From positions 1 through 36,957 of the forward strand of contig NZ_JACJRC010000042.1 of assembly GCF_014697025.1 (NCBI RefSeq): DNA of 36,957 nucleotides. Direction: 5' to 3'. The stretch's first letter is position 1, and each line of letters begins with the position of its first letter. The translations under genes were made by a program, and so were the position numbers. The stretch is from Alkalinema sp. FACHB-956. Its GTDB lineage: Bacteria; Cyanobacteriota; Cyanobacteriia; Leptolyngbyales; Leptolyngbyaceae. This document shows positions 34,271 through 36,957 of this stretch, piece by piece. The notes beneath the pieces are model-generated. The model saw only the letters and a program-made list of their open reading frames with translations. It was not told where the DNA came from and ran no database searches.

Positions 34271-36399
34271 AAGCTATTGAACACCAAGACTTCACTAGTA
34301 ATACTCTTGATAAGAAGGAAATTGAATCTGACTTTCCCATTCTCGAAGTTAGTCAACTTGCAAAAAAAGAAAGCTGGCGAAAGGAGATTAACCGTCCTAT
34401 CTACCACATTCATAAGTGGTGGGCAAAGCGGCTGGGATCGGTTTTTCGGGCAATTTCACTAGCCGCACTTTCTCCAGAAAAATTCCATACATGGAAAAAC
34501 TTCTATATACGACAAGACTTTCGTGGGAAAGTCGTTCTCGATCCATTTATGGGTAGTGGTACTACACTGGGGGAATCGCTGAAATTGGGGTGTAAAGTGA
34601 TAGGCTGCGATATCAACCCAATCAGCACTTTTCTGGTTCGACAAGCTTTGACAAGAGTCCCTGAGTCTGAACTAAGATCAACTTTTGCTCAATTGGAACA
34701 AGAAGTCGCCAAGGAAATCCAGCAATATTATCAGACCCGTGATCCCGAAACAGGTGAATGGATTCCTGTTTTGTATTATTTCTGGGTGAAGATTATCACC
34801 ACACCAGAGGGTGAATCCATTCCCTTATTTTCAAATTATGTATTTGCTAAGAATGCCTATCCGCAAAAGAAACCAAAATCTCAAATTATCTGCCCTAACT
34901 GTTGGAACATCATTGAAGATCGTTTTGATACAACCTATCTCCCATGCCCTCATTGCCAAACTCAGTTTAATCCACAACAAGGGCCCGCCAAAGGTCAGTA
35001 TGTATACTCTAGATCGGGCAAGCGTTACAAGATCAAAGCCCTGATTCAAGCGCAGAATAATCCACCAGAACATCGTATGTATGCAATGTTAGCTTTGCGT
35101 GCCAATGGTGAGAAGATCTATTTGCCAGTGAAGGATGAAGATTTGGCACTTTTTTGTGATGCAATCAAACGATTAGCCAGAGAAGATCTACCAATTCCAA
35201 CCATGCCTGTGCGTCCCGGTCATAACACCGATCAAGCAAGAGGATATAATTATCTTCAGTGGCGAGACTTCTTCAATGCCCGACAGCTTTTGTGTCTTGG
35301 TTTGCTTCTGCGTGCGATTCTCAATATCGAGAACAAAGCCATTCAAGAACAGTTTATCTGTTTGTTTTCGAGTACTTTAGAATTCAACAACCTGTTTTGT
35401 AGTTTCAAGGGCGAAGGGACAGGAGCTGTAAGACATATGTTTTCGCACCACATTTTGAAACCAGAACGCGCACCCCTTGAAAACTCTGTCTGGGGAACTG
35501 ATAAAAGCAGCGGAACCTTTGCAACACTTTTTGAATCTCGATTGATTCCGGCAAAACGCTATCTCGATAATCCTTTTGAAATCTCCATAGAAACCGATCT
35601 ATTCGGGAACAGCATAGGTAGTCATAAGATTACAGCGAGCCAAGCAATCAACGTCTCTTTAGTCGAATCCTGGGAAGCCTTTTCTCAACAGGAGCAGGCA
35701 GCACTCATTCTTAACGGAAGCAGCGATCGTCTCCCAATCCCCAGCGAAGCCGTTGATGTTGTTATCACTGATCCACCCTACTTTGATTTTGTTCATTACA
35801 GTGAGTTGAGTGACTTTTTCTTTGCTTGGATTGCACCCGTTTTGAAGGAGCGATACTCATTTTTTCGGTGTGCGGATTCCTCACATTTTGGTGAGGTGCA
35901 ACATAATGACCCACGCCTCTTTGCACAGCAACTCAGTCGAGTGTTTGCCGAGTGTTATAGGACTTTAAAATATGATGGATTACTGATCTTTAGTTTTCAC
36001 CACTCACGTTCTGAGGGATGGGCTGCAATTTGCGAGGCAATCCGGGCTTCCGGGTTTAAAGTGGTAGCTGCACATCCAGTTCATGCGGAGCTAAAAGTGG
36101 CGACTCCAAAGACCTCTGTAACAGAACCGATTAGCCTTGATGCAATTCTGGTCTGTTGTAAAAGTGAAGAAGATTTAAACTCCTCTGTAGACATTATTGC
36201 ATCTAGAATGAAAGCAGAGAGACTGGGAAAAATGTTGGAGTCTGGTGGAATTAAGCTATCTGAGCCTGATAGGTTTGTGATCTTAGCATCCCAGTTACTA
36301 GTGGAGATGTCTAAAAAATCCATGTCTTTTGAAAATATGAATTATCTACTTCAGCAACAGTCAATAACGACTAACATCGTATCTGAGGCGGATGGTTGA
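34267..36399 (+). CDS. DUF1156-type DNA methyltransferase with zinc ribbon
   Basis: 710 residues. The N-terminus RPIYHIHKWWAKRLGSVFRA is the HKWWA-R block of DUF1156 methylases. DPFMGSGTTLGESLKLGC (92-109) is the S-adenosylmethionine motif I, and TDPPYFDFVHYSELSDFF (501 on) the catalytic DPPY motif, so it is an amino-methyltransferase making N6-methyladenine or N4-methylcytosine. Between them lie a four-Cys zinc ribbon (Cys209, 212, 227, 230) and about 250 residues that may form the target-recognition part. It overlaps the nuclease gene by 4 bp (ATGA), which fits one restriction-modification operon. Base composition is lower in GC than in the core genes, and GCGATCGC is rare, both suggesting transfer. 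Confidence 0.88.
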   Translation: MKAIEHQDFTSNTLDKKEIESDFPILEVSQLAKKESWRKEINRPIYHIHKWWAKRLGSVFRAISLAALSPEKFHTWKNFYIRQDFRGKVVLDPFMGSGTTLGESLKLGCKVIGCDINPISTFLVRQALTRVPESELRSTFAQLEQEVAKEIQQYYQTRDPETGEWIPVLYYFWVKIITTPEGESIPLFSNYVFAKNAYPQKKPKSQIICPNCWNIIEDRFDTTYLPCPHCQTQFNPQQGPAKGQYVYSRSGKRYKIKALIQAQNNPPEHRMYAMLALRANGEKIYLPVKDEDLALFCDAIKRLAREDLPIPTMPVRPGHNTDQARGYNYLQWRDFFNARQLLCLGLLLRAILNIENKAIQEQFICLFSSTLEFNNLFCSFKGEGTGAVRHMFSHHILKPERAPLENSVWGTDKSSGTFATLFESRLIPAKRYLDNPFEISIETDLFGNSIGSHKITASQAINVSLVESWEAFSQQEQAALILNGSSDRLPIPSEAVDVVITDPPYFDFVHYSELSDFFFAWIAPVLKERYSFFRCADSSHFGEVQHNDPRLFAQQLSRVFAECYRTLKYDGLLIFSFHHSRSEGWAAICEAIRASGFKVVAAHPVHAELKVATPKTSVTEPISLDAILVCCKSEEDLNSSVDIIASRMKAERLGKMLESGGIKLSEPDRFVILASQLLVEMSKKSMSFENMNYLLQQQSITTNIVSEADG

Positions 36400-36454
36400 G
36401 AGTTCTTGGTGGTGATGCCAAGCATATCTGTTGCTGCCTTATCTCAGTCGTTAA

Positions 36455-36598
36455 GTACTCTCTGATGATGCGCTATTAGCTGACCTCTCGCTGCACTACG
36501 ATGTGGTCATTAGCTGCCTGTTCATGGATGAAATCTACTACCAGACCCGCAATGGTTCCCTTCGGCGCAACATTCGCAAAGAAGGAGTTCTCCTATGA
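36455..36598 (+). pseudogene. MNT-type nucleotidyltransferase antitoxin, C-terminal relic
   Basis: Read from just after an in-frame TAA (36452-36454): LSDDALLADLSLHYDVVISC, LFMDEIYYQTRNGSL, RRNIRKEGVLL-stop. The pattern DLSL-Y-x-V-(I/V)-S...P/SL-x-x-N-(I/V)-x-x-EG(V/I) closes the small nucleotidyltransferases of HEPN/MNT toxin-antitoxin pairs. The GSxxRGxxxxxSDxDL catalytic part is absent. It overlaps the next relic by ATGA, the usual arrangement of intact pairs. Confidence 0.6.
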
Positions 36599-36654
36599 CC
36601 GATGAACAACGAGAACTCCTTCTCAAAGCCCAGCAAAGTGAGGCAAAACGATAG
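36595..36654 (+). pseudogene. HEPN-domain toxin, N-terminal relic
   Basis: MTDEQRELLLKAQQS is the usual opening of HEPN proteins paired with MNT genes; the frame then runs into SEAKR-stop after only 19 residues. The RNase motif R-x4-6-H would lie far beyond this point and is lost. AGGAGTTCTC occurs at 36583-36592 and again at 36653-36662, bracketing this fragment, so a recombination event between such words may have removed the remainder. The CRISPR repeat begins 8 bp after its stop. Confidence 0.55.
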
Positions 36655-36662
36655 GAGTTCTC

Positions 36663-36830
36663 GTTTCCATTCAATTGGGTTCCCCAGCGAGTGGGGAGCA
36701 ATCAAGGCACTGATAAACCAGTTCGCTGGGCAATACAAGTTTCCATTCAATTGGGTTCCCCAGCGAGTGGGGAGAAATGCGCGAGACGACTCACCCCGAA
36801 CCCCGATGTACTTGTTTCCATTCAATTGGG
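36663..36830. CRISPR. Minimal CRISPR array: two full repeats, one half repeat, two spacers
   Basis: The 36-nt repeat starts GTTTCCATTCAATTGGG and ends CCCCAGCGAGTGGGGAG; exact copies lie at 36663-36698 and 36739-36774. A third starts at 36814 but matches only its first 17 bases (to 36830). Spacers are 40 bp (36699-36738) and 39 bp (36775-36813). TCCCCA-GCGAG-TGGGGA gives a 6-bp hairpin. The reverse complement ends in ATGGAAAC, resembling the GAAAC 3' handle of type I and III cyanobacterial repeats, which suggests transcription on the minus strand. No cas gene is in the window. Confidence 0.88.
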
Positions 36831-36924
36831 GTAACTACTCAGGCTTAAAAAAATAGAGAGTTTTTACAAGAATCCAGAAAAAGCAGTTAATTTAGCATTC
36901 TATTAGGGACTAGAGATTGAATCT

Positions 36925-36957
36925 GTGAGTAAACCTGCGCTTCAACCCATCCAGCTC
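36925..36957 (+). CDS. Possible start of a further gene (runs off the window)
   Basis: GTG at 36925 opens eleven codons reading MSKPALQPIQL to the window end. A weak purine-rich stretch (GGGACTAGAGATTGAA) precedes it. It is too short to identify; it might also be chance. Confidence 0.25.
   Translation, partial: MSKPALQPIQL

Noticed and set aside
36581-36622. Inverted repeat GAAGGAGTTCTC / GAGAACTCCTTC as an IS end or CRISPR leader signal
   Set aside because: Both arms lie inside the MNT and HEPN coding relics (KEGVLL and RELLLK), so the pairing is probably a by-product of codon content.

Overview
The window is from a cyanobacterium. It carries pds-crtB (plant-type carotenoid start), the oxygen-dependent chlorophyll cyclase acsF, several protein families largely confined to cyanobacteria (DUF760, DUF1816, DUF2996, DUF4359, a SpkB-like kinase), and very frequent GATCG / GCGATCGC (HIP1-type) words. 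I cannot name the genus. All assignments come from reading the sequence and from remembered family features; no database search was run.

Left edge (1-2500): a patch of decay. The start of an IS630-like transposase runs off the window, an IS3-type orfB tail abuts a truncated small gene, then hchA (Hsp31/DJ-1 type chaperone/glyoxalase) follows. After it comes a small cassette made of a 72-codon gene, a REP-like hairpin, a 37-nt stem-loop and a decayed gene tail. This cassette recurs in inverted orientation at 32446-33085, so about 30 kb of ordinary chromosome lies between two inverted copies.

Core (2500-32300): mostly housekeeping. In order: a Uma2 nuclease, a secreted protein with a lectin-like C-terminus, a single-domain globin, a remnant of a NACHT-type protein, a secreted cyclase-family hydrolase, aroE, DUF760, the pds-crtB operon, an ABC exporter (ATPase and permease), tRNA-His, DUF4359, an EAL-domain protein, trpD, a second Uma2 gene, a retropepsin-like protein, carA, a STAS protein, mini-RNase III, a TrmH/RlmB methyltransferase with a long disordered N-terminus, DUF1816, an alpha/beta hydrolase, DUF2996, acsF, an outer-membrane-like protein, a Ser/Thr kinase with pentapeptide repeats, and pheT.

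Right edge (32400-36957): an accessory, AT-richer region. It holds the second cassette copy, then a two-gene unit with a 4-bp overlap: a PD-(D/E)XK nuclease and a DUF1156-type DNA methyltransferase with an internal zinc ribbon. This is probably a compact restriction-modification system. Next come a relic of an MNT/HEPN toxin-antitoxin pair and a very short CRISPR array (two intact 36-nt repeats, one half repeat, two spacers) with no cas genes in view.

A pattern spanning the window is that most gaps between genes contain a small tandem duplication (units of 10-23 bp, 2-4 copies). The units are unrelated to one another, and several start at or include the stop codon of the gene before them. This points to a recurring process rather than a dispersed repeat family.
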